Shown piece by piece: positions 1-9,088 of a DNA stretch of 64,000 nucleotides. Numbering within the stretch: position 1 is the stretch's first letter; each line of letters opens with the position of its first letter. The position numbers and the translations under genes are program-made. This stretch comes from Actinomycetes bacterium (GTDB lineage Bacteria > Actinomycetota > Actinomycetes > Actinomycetales > Microbacteriaceae): positions 11,170 to 75,169 of the forward strand of contig JAEYVZ010000004.1 of the NCBI GenBank assembly GCA_023431405.1, given 5' to 3'. The notes beneath the pieces are model-generated. The model was not told the origin of the DNA. It did not search any database and worked only from the letters and a program-made list of their open reading frames with translations.

Positions 1-90
1 GCTCCATCCGGTGGACACCCGGTCGGCGCCGCCTCCGGCGTGGTTCACGAGGAGCCGGACCCGTCGCTCATCGGGCGTCCGCTCGCGTCG

Positions 91-822
91 TCAGAGTCCG
101 GAATCGCCGGTGCGGACCAGGATGCAGCCGCACTCCGGGCAGGTCACGACGTCGTCCTCGGCGGCGTGGCGCAGGGTCTGCAGATCTGTACCGGCGAGCA
201 CCATGCGGCATCCCTCGCACGTGCGCTGGCGAAGCAGCGCGGCACCGGGGCCGCGCGAGGCGAGCTTGTCGTAGAGGGCGACGAGATCGGCCGGGAGGGA
301 GTCTGCGATCGCAGCGCGGTCGCGCGACGCGGCCTCGTGTCGGGACGTCGCCTCGGCGACGGCTTCCTTTCCCTCGGCGCTGAGGCGTGAGCCCTCCTCG
401 TTGGTGGCGGCGATCAGCGCCTCTTGCGCGGAGATCTCGGCCTCGGCGATCTCGAGCCGCTCCATGAGCACGAGTTCCGCATCTTCCAGATCGCTCTTGC
501 GCTTGGCCAGGGACGCGATCTCATGTTCGAGACCTTGCGCGTCCTTCGCGTTCGAGGTGGCGGCGAGGCGTTCCGCATCCCGTGCGGCGCGGGCATCGAC
601 CACCGCGACGTCGGACTCCACGCGCTTGAGCTCGGCAGCGAGGTCGTCGCGGGCGCCCAGCAGGCGCGTCAGTTCTGTCGAGAGGCTCTGACGCTGTGCG
701 ATGAGCTCCTGCACGCGCCCGGCTTGCGAGGGGTTTCGGCGTGCATGGTCGGCGGCGCGGATCACCGTGTCGAGCTCGGCGAGATCGACGAGGCGGAGCT
801 GGTCTGCGGGGCGGGCTTTCAC
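91..822 (-). CDS. Zinc-ribbon coiled-coil protein (DUF164/CT398-like)
   Basis: Protein of 243 residues. The first two thirds are a charged Leu/Ala/Glu/Arg-rich stretch predicted to form a long helical hairpin (coiled coil). The C-terminus carries two Cys pairs, CEGC and CPEC, about 30 residues apart, forming a C4 zinc ribbon. This is the family usually found beside Nif3-like genes in actinobacteria, thought to be a nucleic-acid or protein-binding adaptor; its biochemical role is not established. I chose GTG at 822 (reads VKARPADQLRLVDLAELDT) over the upstream TTG at 831. The family normally starts this way, and a -10-like TAGGTT (835-830) lies 7 nt before this GTG with no Shine-Dalgarno, as for a leaderless mRNA. 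Confidence 0.85.
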   Translation of the reverse strand: MKARPADQLRLVDLAELDTVIRAADHARRNPSQAGRVQELIAQRQSLSTELTRLLGARDDLAAELKRVESDVAVVDARAARDAERLAATSNAKDAQGLEHEIASLAKRKSDLEDAELVLMERLEIAEAEISAQEALIAATNEEGSRLSAEGKEAVAEATSRHEAASRDRAAIADSLPADLVALYDKLASRGPGAALLRQRTCEGCRMVLAGTDLQTLRHAAEDDVVTCPECGCILVRTGDSGL

Positions 823-973
823 GTGTTCCAACCTACCTCCCCGGCCCTTGCCCGTCGCGTCCCGGGAGAGATGGGCACGACCCTCGTGATGCTCCGGACT
901 CGGGTCCGTCGCTTCCCCCTAGTGCGAGAGGTGCTCGAGATCAAGACGCTGTTCCCGGGTCGACGACCGGGGC

Positions 974-979
974 TAGCAT
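974..979 (+). promoter_or_regulatory. Candidate -10 (TAGCAT) of the APC permease
   Basis: TAGCAT matches TANNNT and lies about 48 nt before the permease ATG. It would give a short leader containing the GAAGGAG ribosome-binding site at 1015-1021. Seen by eye only; no clear -35. Confidence 0.35.
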
Positions 980-1027
980 GTCGCACCTGATGCCTGCAAC
1001 GGAGCATTCTCTGCGAAGGAGCCGTCC

Positions 1028-2533
1028 ATGAGCCTGATGCGCACCAAATCCGTCGAGAGGTCGATCGCCGACACCGAGGAACCGGAGTTCCGGCTCCGGA
1101 AGTCGCTGTCTGCTTTCGATCTCACCGTCTTCGGCGTCGGCGTCGTGATCGGCGCGGGCATCTTCACCCTCACCGGTCGTGTCGCGCATGAGGTGGCCGG
1201 ACCCGCGATCGTCGTGAGCTTCGTCGTCGCCGCCATCGCGTGCGGTCTCGCGGCGATGTGCTACGCCGAGTTCGCATCGACCGTGCCCGTGTCGGGCTCG
1301 GCCTACACGTTCTCCTACGCCTCGCTCGGCGAGCTCCTCGCCTGGATCATCGGCTGGGACCTCATCCTCGAGATGTTCCTCGGAGCGGGCGTCGTCGCGC
1401 AGGGATGGAGCGCCTATCTGGGCGTGCTGCTCGAGCAGCTCGGGATGCCGATCCCCGCCGTGATCGGGTATGGCGGGACGGTCGACCTGATGGCCATCCT
1501 CCTCGTCGTCGTGCTCGGCGCCCTTGTGGCGTACGGCATCCGCGAATCGATGCGGGTGAATCTCGCGCTGGTGGTCGTGAAGCTGTTCATCGTGCTGTTC
1601 GTCATCGTGGCCGGCATCCTCTTCGTCAACCCCGCGAACTACGCGCCCTTCATCCCCGACCCGGCGCCCCGGGAGACGGCCACCGGTCTCACCCAGCCCC
1701 TCCTGCAGTTCCTGTCCGGCATCGAGCCGATGGCTTTCGGGTTCGGCGGCATCTTCGCGGGCGCGGCGCTGGTCTTCTTCGCCTACATCGGGTTCGACGT
1801 GGTCGCCACGACCGCTGAGGAGACGAAGAACCCGCAACGAGACCTTCCCATCGGCATCATCGCGTCGCTCATCATCTGCACCGCCCTGTACTGCGCGGTG
1901 GCGCTCGTCGTGACGGGGATGGTCCCCTACGGCGACCTCGATCCCGCTGCGGCCCTGGCCAACGCCTTCGTCCATCACGGACAGGCCTGGATGGCGACGG
2001 TCATCTCGGCGGGGGCGGTCGCCGGACTCACGACGGTGGTCCTCACCCTGATGATCGGGGCAACCCGCATCATCTTCGCGATGTCGCGGGACGGGCTCCT
2101 GCCCGTCGGACTGGCGAGGGTGCACGCCCGGCGGCGCACGCCCTGGGTGATCTCCATCATCGTGACGGTGATCGTCGCGCTCGTGGCCGGCCTGACCCCG
2201 ATCGGCGTGCTCGAGGAGATGGTCAACATCGGCACGCTGTCGGCGTTCGTGCTGGTCTCGATCGGCGTGATCGTGCTCCGCCGGACCCGTCCCGATCTCA
2301 AGCGCGGCTTCCGGGTGCCGTGGAGCCCGGTTCTGCCGGCGCTCTCGGTCGCCATCTGCACCTACCTGATGCTGAACCTCACCGTCGAGACGTGGCTGCG
2401 CTTCCTCGTGTGGCTGGCGATCGGATTCGTCATCTACTTCGCCTACTCCCGGCGGCACTCCCGGCTCGGCAAGGACGAGGGGATCTACTACAACCCCGCA
2501 GAGCCGAAGATCGTCGGCCGGGACGACCGCTGA
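1028..2533 (+). CDS. Amino acid permease, APC superfamily (CAT-like)
   Basis: Integral membrane transporter of 501 residues with about 12 hydrophobic segments. The N-terminal VVIGAGIFTLTGR is the signature glycine-rich first helix of APC-family amino acid transporters, and the stretch around residues 80-130 (CYAEFASTVPVSGSAYTFSY) is typical of the cationic amino acid transporter (YfnA/CAT) subgroup. It likely imports an amino acid by proton-coupled symport at the cytoplasmic membrane; the substrate cannot be read from sequence. Start ATG has a good GAAGGAG site 6 nt upstream. It stands alone, divergent from the zinc-ribbon gene, and is followed by a tRNA gene on the other strand. Confidence 0.9.
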   Translation: MSLMRTKSVERSIADTEEPEFRLRKSLSAFDLTVFGVGVVIGAGIFTLTGRVAHEVAGPAIVVSFVVAAIACGLAAMCYAEFASTVPVSGSAYTFSYASLGELLAWIIGWDLILEMFLGAGVVAQGWSAYLGVLLEQLGMPIPAVIGYGGTVDLMAILLVVVLGALVAYGIRESMRVNLALVVVKLFIVLFVIVAGILFVNPANYAPFIPDPAPRETATGLTQPLLQFLSGIEPMAFGFGGIFAGAALVFFAYIGFDVVATTAEETKNPQRDLPIGIIASLIICTALYCAVALVVTGMVPYGDLDPAAALANAFVHHGQAWMATVISAGAVAGLTTVVLTLMIGATRIIFAMSRDGLLPVGLARVHARRRTPWVISIIVTVIVALVAGLTPIGVLEEMVNIGTLSAFVLVSIGVIVLRRTRPDLKRGFRVPWSPVLPALSVAICTYLMLNLTVETWLRFLVWLAIGFVIYFAYSRRHSRLGKDEGIYYNPAEPKIVGRDDR

Positions 2534-2539
2534 AGACGG

Positions 2540-2612
2540 TGGGCCCTGCCGGGATCGAACCGACGACATCCACGGTGTAAACGTGGCGCTCTACCAGCTG
2601 AGCTAAAGGCCC
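2540..2612 (-). tRNA. tRNA-Val (anticodon TAC)
   Basis: The minus strand folds into a complete cloverleaf: acceptor GGGCCTT with AGGGCCC, D-arm AGCTCAGCTGGTAGAGC, anticodon stem CACG/CGTG with loop TTTACAC (anticodon TAC, valine), and T-arm GTCGG TTCGATC CCGGC. CCA is not encoded. A TAGACT -10-like hexamer lies just upstream at 2627-2622. Confidence 0.95.
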
Positions 2613-2621
2613 TCACGGATC

Positions 2622-2627
2622 AGTCTA
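2622..2627 (-). promoter_or_regulatory. Candidate -10 (TAGACT) of tRNA-Val
   Basis: TAGACT on the minus strand ends 9 nt before the tRNA 5' end, a spacing expected for transcription starting a few bases upstream of the mature tRNA. Confidence 0.45.
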
Positions 2628-2654
2628 GGAGGGAACCGACCCCACGGAAGTGAC

Positions 2655-2660
2655 TAGGCT
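2655..2660 (+). promoter_or_regulatory. Candidate -10 (TAGGCT) of aceE
   Basis: TAGGCT on the plus strand, about 90 nt before the aceE GTG. It has the same hexamer sequence seen before several leaderless genes in this window, but here it would leave a leader of roughly 80 nt. No convincing -35 was seen. Confidence 0.35.
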
Positions 2661-2750
2661 GAATGAGGATGCGTTGGCTGTGCCCGACAAAGGCCCCGCG
2701 CTTCTGAAGCTCCGGCATGGCACGATCTGCCAGATGAAGAAAGGTCTCCC

Positions 2751-5480
2751 GTGACTGTCAACGATCAGGATCCGTACTCGCAGGGCCCGCAGGACAGCGA
2801 CCCCGAAGAGACCCAGGAGTGGCAGGAGTCCCTGCAGCAGCTGGTGGACTCCAAGGGTGCCGGCCGCGGCCGCGAGATCATGCTGAGCCTGCTGCAGACC
2901 TCGCACGAACTCCAGCTCAACGTGCCGCAGGTTCCCACCACCGACTACATCAACACGATCGCCCCGGAGAACGAGCCGGAGTTCCCCGGTGACGAGGAGC
3001 TCGAGCGCCGCTACCGCAGGTGGATCCGCTGGAATGCCGCTGTCACCGTGCACCGGGCCCAGCGTCCCGGCATCGGCGTAGGCGGGCACATCTCGACGTA
3101 CGCGTCATCGGCGTCGCTGTACGAAGTGGGCTTCAACCACTTCTTCCGCGGTCTCGACCACCCGGGCGGCGGAGATCAGATCTTCGTGCAGGGGCACGCC
3201 TCCCCCGGCATCTACGCGCGCTCCTTCCTTGAAGGGCGCCTCTCGGAGGAGCAGCTCGACGGCTTCCGCCAGGAGAAGTCGAAGGCGCCGTTCGGCATCC
3301 CCTCGTACCCGCACCCGCGTCTCATGCCCGATTACTGGCAGTTCCCGACCGTCTCGATGGGGCTCGGTCCGATCAACGCCATCTACCAGGCGATGACGAA
3401 CAAGTACCTCACCAACCGCGGCATCAAGGATCTCTCCGAGTCGCGCGTGTGGGCCTTCCTCGGCGACGGCGAGATGGACGAGGTCGAAAGCCGCGGTCAG
3501 CTGCAGGTGGCGGCGAACGAGGGCCTCGACAACCTCACGTTCGTCGTCAACTGCAACCTCCAGCGCCTCGACGGCCCGGTGCGCGGCAACGGCAAGATCA
3601 TCCAGGAGCTCGAGAGCTTCTTCCGCGGTGCAGGCTGGAACGTCATCAAGGTCGTCTGGGGCCGCGGATGGGATGAGCTCCTCGAGAAGGATCGCGACGG
3701 TGCGCTCGTGCACCTCATGAACACGACGCCCGATGGCGACTTCCAGACCTACCGCGCGGAAGACGGCAAGTTCATCCGCGACCACTTCTTCGCCCGCGAC
3801 GAGCGCACGCTCGAGATGGTGAAGGACTGGTCGGACGACGACATCTGGGGCAAGCTCCGCCGTGGTGGTCTCGACTACCAGAAGGTGTACGCCGCCTACA
3901 AGACCGCTGTCGAGCACAAGGGCCAGCCCACCGTCATCCTCGCGAAGACGATCAAGGGCTATGGGCTCGGTCACCACTTCGAGGGCCGCAATGCGACCCA
4001 CCAGATGAAGAAGATGACCCTCGAGGACCTCAAGCACTTCCGTGACTCGATGCGCATCCCCATCACCGATGCGCAGCTGGAGGAGAACCCCTACCTGCCG
4101 CCGTACTTCCACCCCGGCATGGAGGACGAGACGATCCAGTACATGGTCGAGAAGCGTCGAAGCCTCGGAGGATTCCTCCCGGAGCGCCGCACTCACCATG
4201 TGCCGATCGCCCTTCCCGACGACAGCGCCTACGCGCTCCCGAAGAAGGGGTCGGGCACCCAGGAAGTCGCTTCGACGATGGCGTTCGTCCGACTGCTGAA
4301 GGACCTGCTGCGGGTCAAGGACTTCGGGCACCGCATCGTCCCGATCATCCCCGACGAAGCGCGCACGTTCGGTCTCGACGCGTTCTTCCCGACCGCCAAG
4401 ATCTACAACCCCAACGGTCAGAACTACACCTCGGTCGACCGCGAACTGCTGCTGGCGTACAAGGAGAGCCCGCAGGGCCAGATCATGCACGTCGGCATCA
4501 ACGAGGCAGGTGCCGTCGCCGCGTTCACCAACGTCGGCACGGCGTACTCGACCCACGGCGAGCCGCTCATCCCCGTCTACATCTTCTATTCGATGTTCGG
4601 CTTCCAGCGCACCGGCGACGCCCAGTGGGCAGCCGGCGACCAGATGGCACGCGGATTCATCATGGGGGCCACGGCAGGACGCACCACGCTCACCGGTGAG
4701 GGCCTCCAGCACGCCGATGGCCACTCGCACCTGCTGGCATCCACGAACCCGGCGACCATCTCCTACGACCCGGTCTACGGCTACGAGATCGCCCACATCG
4801 TGCGGGCGGGCATCGAGCGCATGTACGGCGGCAACCACCCCGACCCGAACGTCATGTACTACATCACGCTCTACAACGAGCCGCTGGTGCAGCCGGCCGA
4901 GCCGGAGGGCGTCGACGTCGAGGGCATCGTCCGTGGCATGCACCGCATCGCGGTCGGCGAGGGCGAAGGGCACCGCGCTCAGCTTCTTGCCTCGGGCGTC
5001 GGAGTTCCGTGGGCGCTCGAGGCGCAGAAGCTCCTCAAGGAGGACTGGGGCGTCGTGGCAGACGTCTGGTCGGTGACCAGCTGGACCGAGCTGCGCCGCG
5101 ACGGCCTCGCTGCCGACGAGCACAACTTCCTGCACCCCGGAGAAGAGCCGCACACAGCGTTCGTCACGGAGAAGCTCCGCGACACGAGCGGTCCCGTCAT
5201 CGCGGTGAGCGACTACATGCACGCTGTGCAGGACCAGATCCGTCCGTGGGTGCCGCGTCGGTTCGCGACCCTCGGCGCGGACGGCTTCGGCTTCTCCGAC
5301 ACGCGTCCGGCCGCACGCCGGTTCTTCAAGATCGACGGACCGTCGATCGTCGTGCGTACGCTGCAGGCTCTGGCGGAGGACGGTCTCGTCGACCGCTCGC
5401 TGTCGGCGCAGGCCATCGAGAAGTACCGCCTGCACGACGTGACGGCAGGGACGAGCGGGAACGCCGGCGGCGAAAGCTGA
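2751..5480 (+). CDS. aceE: Pyruvate dehydrogenase E1 component, homodimeric type
   Basis: Thiamine-diphosphate enzyme of 909 residues that decarboxylates pyruvate and acetylates the lipoyl E2 of the cytoplasmic pyruvate dehydrogenase complex, feeding acetyl-CoA to the TCA cycle and fatty-acid synthesis. Length and sequence match the single-chain AceE family of actinobacteria and proteobacteria rather than the alpha/beta type. The ThDP-binding motif GDGEMDE followed about 30 residues on by VNCNLQRLDGPV is present around residues 240-285, and the transketolase-like central and C-terminal domains are complete. Start is GTG, preceded by an AAAGG ribosome-binding site. It sits 8 nt before the fatty-acid regulator, linking acetyl-CoA supply to lipid synthesis. 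E2 and E3 genes are not in this window. Confidence 0.97.
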   Translation: MTVNDQDPYSQGPQDSDPEETQEWQESLQQLVDSKGAGRGREIMLSLLQTSHELQLNVPQVPTTDYINTIAPENEPEFPGDEELERRYRRWIRWNAAVTVHRAQRPGIGVGGHISTYASSASLYEVGFNHFFRGLDHPGGGDQIFVQGHASPGIYARSFLEGRLSEEQLDGFRQEKSKAPFGIPSYPHPRLMPDYWQFPTVSMGLGPINAIYQAMTNKYLTNRGIKDLSESRVWAFLGDGEMDEVESRGQLQVAANEGLDNLTFVVNCNLQRLDGPVRGNGKIIQELESFFRGAGWNVIKVVWGRGWDELLEKDRDGALVHLMNTTPDGDFQTYRAEDGKFIRDHFFARDERTLEMVKDWSDDDIWGKLRRGGLDYQKVYAAYKTAVEHKGQPTVILAKTIKGYGLGHHFEGRNATHQMKKMTLEDLKHFRDSMRIPITDAQLEENPYLPPYFHPGMEDETIQYMVEKRRSLGGFLPERRTHHVPIALPDDSAYALPKKGSGTQEVASTMAFVRLLKDLLRVKDFGHRIVPIIPDEARTFGLDAFFPTAKIYNPNGQNYTSVDRELLLAYKESPQGQIMHVGINEAGAVAAFTNVGTAYSTHGEPLIPVYIFYSMFGFQRTGDAQWAAGDQMARGFIMGATAGRTTLTGEGLQHADGHSHLLASTNPATISYDPVYGYEIAHIVRAGIERMYGGNHPDPNVMYYITLYNEPLVQPAEPEGVDVEGIVRGMHRIAVGEGEGHRAQLLASGVGVPWALEAQKLLKEDWGVVADVWSVTSWTELRRDGLAADEHNFLHPGEEPHTAFVTEKLRDTSGPVIAVSDYMHAVQDQIRPWVPRRFATLGADGFGFSDTRPAARRFFKIDGPSIVVRTLQALAEDGLVDRSLSAQAIEKYRLHDVTAGTSGNAGGES

Positions 5481-5488
5481 CTCCGCGG

Positions 5489-6700
5489 ATGCCGACCAGA
5501 CCCACACCGCAGGAGAAGTCGGAGACGCTCGCCTGGCTGCGCCGCATCTCGGGCGACCTCGCGTCGGCGACCATCCAGCGGCTGGAGGACTCGCTCCCCT
5601 GGTACGCGGAGATGCCGCCGGCGCGGCGCTCCGCGGTGGGTCTGGTCGCGCAGGCGGGAATCTCCGCCTTCATCCAGTGGTACGACGATCCGGGGGCGCA
5701 GCCATGGATCGCGGCGGACATCTTCGCCGCCGCTCCTCGCGAGCTCCTTCGGAGCGTCAGCCTCACCCAGACCCTCCAGCTCATCCGGGTCACGGTGGAG
5801 GTCACCGAGGAGCGCGTGGCCGGCCGGGCCGAGGACCTGCGCGACAGCATGCTGCTGTATTCGCGGGAGGTCGCCTTCGCCGCGGCCGACGTGTACGCCC
5901 GGGCCGCCGAAGCGCGAGGTCTGTGGGATGCGCGACTGGAGGCACTCGTCGTTGACTCGATCCTGACCGGAGAGGCCGACGAAGAGCTTCCGAGCCGTAT
6001 CGCGGCGCTCGGCTGGCACGGTCATGGCGAGGTCGCCGTGCTGGTGGGCACCACTCCGCCGCAGTTCGACGTCGATCAGCTGCGCCGGCTCGCCCGCAAG
6101 CTCGGCGTCGACGTACTGATCGGCGTGCAGGGCTCGCGGCTGGTGGTCGTCATCGGGCGGGCGCTGGCCACGGGTGCCGACGACACGGACGATGCGCTGC
6201 CGTTCCCCGAGATCGCCAAACGGCTCGAGCCCGGCTTCGGAGCCGGTCACGTGGTCCTCGGACCCGCGGTTCCCGCGCTCGTCGATGCCAGTCAGAGCGC
6301 ACGCGCGGCGCTGGCGGGCTTCGCCGTGGCGAAGGCGTGGCGTCACGCCCCGCGCCCCGTGGAGGCGGACGATCTGCTTCCCGAGCGAGCTCTGGCAGGA
6401 GATCCCCTCGCCAAGGCGACCCTCGTAGAGCGCATCTACCGCCCCCTCCAATCGCATTCGGTAGACCTCGTCGCCACGTTGTGGAGTTACCTCGACAATG
6501 GGAGGTCGCTCGAGGCGACCGCGCGTGAGCTGTTCGTGCACCCGAACACGGTGCGCTACCGATTGAAGCGGGTGTCGGACGTGATCGGCTGGGATGCGAC
6601 GGGGCCCCGAGAAGCCCTCATTCTGCAGACAGCGCTCATCATCGGATCCATCGGCACGGAGGCGACGCGTCGGCGCGTCCCCATCGCACGGCGCACGTGA
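5489..6700 (+). CDS. fasR: PucR/CdaR-type transcriptional regulator, FasR-like
   Basis: Cytoplasmic regulator of 403 residues. The C-terminal 60 or so residues carry the PucR-type helix-turn-helix (LEATARELFVHPNTVRYRLKR). The middle region resembles the GGDEF-like domain of CdaR proteins, and the N-terminal half is a helical region conserved in actinobacterial homologues. In Streptomyces coelicolor the PucR-type protein encoded immediately upstream of fabD is FasR, an activator of the fabD-fabH-acpP-fabF operon; the same synteny here supports the same role, by inference. The reading frame stays open far upstream inside aceE. I chose ATG at 5489 because it is the first start after the aceE stop and the conserved sequence (KSETLAWLRRISGDLA) begins just after it. 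Confidence 0.85.
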   Translation: MPTRPTPQEKSETLAWLRRISGDLASATIQRLEDSLPWYAEMPPARRSAVGLVAQAGISAFIQWYDDPGAQPWIAADIFAAAPRELLRSVSLTQTLQLIRVTVEVTEERVAGRAEDLRDSMLLYSREVAFAAADVYARAAEARGLWDARLEALVVDSILTGEADEELPSRIAALGWHGHGEVAVLVGTTPPQFDVDQLRRLARKLGVDVLIGVQGSRLVVVIGRALATGADDTDDALPFPEIAKRLEPGFGAGHVVLGPAVPALVDASQSARAALAGFAVAKAWRHAPRPVEADDLLPERALAGDPLAKATLVERIYRPLQSHSVDLVATLWSYLDNGRSLEATARELFVHPNTVRYRLKRVSDVIGWDATGPREALILQTALIIGSIGTEATRRRVPIARRT

Positions 6701-6720
6701 GCACGTCGTTGTACGGCATG

Positions 6721-6745
6721 CACAAGGGATCGATCGTTTCTTGTG
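6721..6745. promoter_or_regulatory. Inverted repeat between fasR and fabD (candidate operator)
   Basis: CACAAG (6721-6726), 13 nt, then CTTGTG (6740-6745) form a perfect 6-bp dyad. Its spacer contains the self-complementary GATCGATC (6728-6735). It lies 46 nt before the fabD start, in the only non-coding gap between the regulator and its expected target operon. That it binds the FasR-like protein is inference. Confidence 0.4.
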
Positions 6746-6791
6746 ACCACCTTGCCAGTCGACGCACGCTTCTTCTTGGCAGGATAGACAA

Positions 6792-7712
6792 GTGATCATT
6801 GCCGTCTTCCCCGGCCAGGGCTCTCAGACGCCCGGTTTCCTGTCTCCGTGGCTCGAGATCGAGGGCTCCCGCGAACGGCTGGAACAGTACTCCGACCTCG
6901 CCGGGATCGACCTCGTCGCCGCCGGGACCGAATGGGATGCGGATCGCATCCGCGACACCCAGGTCGCTCAGCCGCTCATCGTGGCCGCAAGCCTGCTGTC
7001 TTGGCACGCGCTGAAAGACGAGGCGCAACGCTCTGCGGGCGGGTTCGCCGGTCATTCCGTCGGCGAGATCGCGGCCCTCGTGGCATCCGGCGTCGTGAGC
7101 GATGCCGACGGCATGCGCCTCGTCGGCATCCGCGGTCGCGCCATGGCTGAGGCCGCGGCTCAGGAGAAGACCGGCATGAGCGCCGTCCTCGGCGGTGACC
7201 AGGATGCCGTGGTGGCCCGCCTCCACGAACTCGACCTGACCCCGGCCAACTACAACGGAGGCGGCCAGATCGTCGCCGCTGGTTCGCTCGATGCCCTCGC
7301 AGAGCTGGCCACAGCTCCCCCCGCCTCCACCCGCGTCATCCCTCTCCAGGTCGCCGGTGCGTTCCACACGCGCTACATGGCATCCGCTGTAGAGACCCTC
7401 CGGTCCGCCGCTTCGAACATCGCCGCGCACGCGCCGAGCGCCACGCTGTGGTCGAACCGCGACGGCGCGACGGTCGCCGACGGACGGCAGGCGCTGGACC
7501 GCCTCATCGACCAGGTGGCCTCCCCCGTCCGCTGGGATCTCTGCATGGCATCGTTCGCCGAGCATGCAGTGACCGGCATCATCGAGCTGTCGCCCGCCGG
7601 CACGCTCACCGGGCTCGCCAAGCGTGCCCTTCGCGGCACGCCGACGGTGGCCGTCAAGACCCCCGACGACCTCGCAGCGGCGGCTGCGATGCTGACAGGA
7701 GACGCCGAGTGA
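6792..7712 (+). CDS. fabD: Malonyl-CoA:ACP S-malonyltransferase
   Basis: Transfers malonyl groups from malonyl-CoA to acyl carrier protein, the entry step of type II fatty-acid synthesis in the cytosol. The protein has 306 residues, normal for FabD. It starts with the family motif FPGQGSQ (residues 6-12) and has the nucleophile elbow GHSVGE (87-92) with catalytic Ser89. Start is GTG with only a weak GCAGGA upstream. The gene opens the four-gene fab operon and its stop overlaps the fabH start by 4 nt (GTGA), so the two are translationally coupled. Confidence 0.96.
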   Translation: MIIAVFPGQGSQTPGFLSPWLEIEGSRERLEQYSDLAGIDLVAAGTEWDADRIRDTQVAQPLIVAASLLSWHALKDEAQRSAGGFAGHSVGEIAALVASGVVSDADGMRLVGIRGRAMAEAAAQEKTGMSAVLGGDQDAVVARLHELDLTPANYNGGGQIVAAGSLDALAELATAPPASTRVIPLQVAGAFHTRYMASAVETLRSAASNIAAHAPSATLWSNRDGATVADGRQALDRLIDQVASPVRWDLCMASFAEHAVTGIIELSPAGTLTGLAKRALRGTPTVAVKTPDDLAAAAAMLTGDAE

Positions 7713-8710
7713 CCCCGACACTCACGCAGTCGACCGGACCCGCCTACACGCGGATCTACTCGTACGGAGCCGCCCGCGGCGAACAAGTCGTTCCCAACGA
7801 CGATCTGGTCGGACCGATCGACTCGAGCGACGAGTGGATCCGCCAGCGCACCGGCATCGTGACTCGCACGCGTGCGAATCATGACACGACCGCCATCGAC
7901 CTGGCCGCGGACGCCGTCGCAGAGTCCATCGAGCGTGCCGGGATCGAACCCGCGCGCGTCGACGCGGTGATCGTCTCGACGATCTCGAACCCGAAGCAGA
8001 CGCCGTCTGTCGCCGCGATCGTCGCCGATCGGGTCGGGGCCAACCCGGCCGCCGCGTACGACGTGAATGCGGCATGCGCCGGGTTCGCCTATGGCGTCGC
8101 CCAAGCCGATGCTCTCATCCGCGCCGGCGCGGCGACCTACGTCGCCGTGGTCGGCACCGAGAAGCTCAGTGACATCGTCGACCCCACCGACCGCTCGATC
8201 TCTTTCCTGCTCGGAGACGGGGCCGGCGCCGTCATCGTCGGACCGAGTGATTTCCCGGGCATCGGACCGACCGTCTGGGGCTCCGACGGGTCCAAGGCGG
8301 ATGCGGTCGGCATGAACCACACCCTCACGGAGTTCCGCGATGGGCAGGCGCCCTGGCCGACGCTCCGCCAGGAGGGCCCGACGGTGTTCCGCTGGGCGGT
8401 CTGGGAGATGGTCAAGGTCGCCCGTCGCGCGATCGAGGAGGCCGGCATCAGCGTCGATGACCTCGCGGCGTTCGTTCCGCACCAGGCCAACATGCGGATC
8501 ATCGACGAGTTCGCCAAACAGCTGGGTCTCCCGGACAAGGTCAAGATCGGACGCGACATCGAGACGACCGGAAACACGTCTGCGGCATCCATCCCTCTCG
8601 CGACCCACCGTCTGCTTCAGGAGAACCCCGAACTGTCTGGTGGACTCGCGTTGCAGATCGGATTCGGCGCCGGACTCGTGTTCGGAGCCCAGGTCGTCGT
8701 GCTCCCGTGA
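7709..8710 (+). CDS. fabH: Beta-ketoacyl-ACP synthase III
   Basis: Condenses an acyl-CoA primer with malonyl-ACP to start fatty-acid chains; in bacteria making branched fatty acids the primers are isobutyryl-, isovaleryl- or anteiso-CoA. The protein has 333 residues with the Cys-His-Asn triad visible: Cys123 in DVNAACAGFAYG, His258 in VPHQAN and Asn289 in TGNTSAAS. The frame extends upstream, but GTG at 7709 overlaps the fabD stop by 4 nt and places the first conserved strand (YTRIYSYGAARGEQVVPN) at the right distance. Second gene of the fab operon. Confidence 0.96.
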   Translation: MTPTLTQSTGPAYTRIYSYGAARGEQVVPNDDLVGPIDSSDEWIRQRTGIVTRTRANHDTTAIDLAADAVAESIERAGIEPARVDAVIVSTISNPKQTPSVAAIVADRVGANPAAAYDVNAACAGFAYGVAQADALIRAGAATYVAVVGTEKLSDIVDPTDRSISFLLGDGAGAVIVGPSDFPGIGPTVWGSDGSKADAVGMNHTLTEFRDGQAPWPTLRQEGPTVFRWAVWEMVKVARRAIEEAGISVDDLAAFVPHQANMRIIDEFAKQLGLPDKVKIGRDIETTGNTSAASIPLATHRLLQENPELSGGLALQIGFGAGLVFGAQVVVLP

Positions 8711-8786
8711 GCGGCGACGCACCCCATCTAGACTGATGGGCGGCCCGCCGGGCCCCCTGACCCACCGGAAAACAAGGAGAAATCGC

Positions 8787-9035
8787 ATGGCATTCAGCAA
8801 CGACGAGGTCCTGGCCGGACTGGCCGAGCTCATCACCGACGAGACCGGCATCTCGTCCGACGAGGTCGCGCTTGAGAAGTCGTTCACCGACGACCTCGAC
8901 ATCGACTCGATCTCCATGATGACGATCGTCGTCAACGCCGAGGAGAAGTTCGGCGTGACCATCCCCGACGAAGAGGTCAAGAACCTCAAGACCGTCGGCG
9001 ACGCCGTGAACTTCATCACGTCGAACCAGGCCTGA
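8787..9035 (+). CDS. acpP: Acyl carrier protein
   Basis: Small acidic protein of 82 residues that carries growing acyl chains on a 4'-phosphopantetheine arm. The attachment site is Ser41 in the motif DLDIDSIS, and the four-helix ACP pattern is complete. An AAGGAG ribosome-binding site lies 7 nt before the ATG. The 76-nt gap after fabH is the largest in the operon and shows no obvious terminator; its strong ribosome-binding site fits the high protein level ACP needs. Confidence 0.97.
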   Translation: MAFSNDEVLAGLAELITDETGISSDEVALEKSFTDDLDIDSISMMTIVVNAEEKFGVTIPDEEVKNLKTVGDAVNFITSNQA

Positions 9036-9088
9036 CCTGCAACGGAGCGGCGGGGGTGGAAGCCCCCGCCGCGGCAAACGAGGGATTC

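Noticed and set aside
1..48. Possible start of a gene on the minus strand (GTG at 48, reading VNHAGGGADRVSTGWS)
   Set aside because: Only 16 codons are in the window, with no ribosome-binding site or recognisable family; positions 1-90 are left unannotated.
941..2569. Long minus-strand frame opposite the APC permease, rich in Asp, His, Arg and Glu
   Set aside because: Composition is the mirror of hydrophobic codons in the real transporter; no domain.
3105..5507. 800-residue open frame opposite aceE
   Set aside because: Antisense shadow of a well-identified enzyme; no motif and no start signals.
9056..9088. Upstream in-frame ATG for fabF
   Set aside because: It adds a non-conserved Ala/Glu-rich stretch and has no ribosome-binding site, whereas ATG at 9089 has one.
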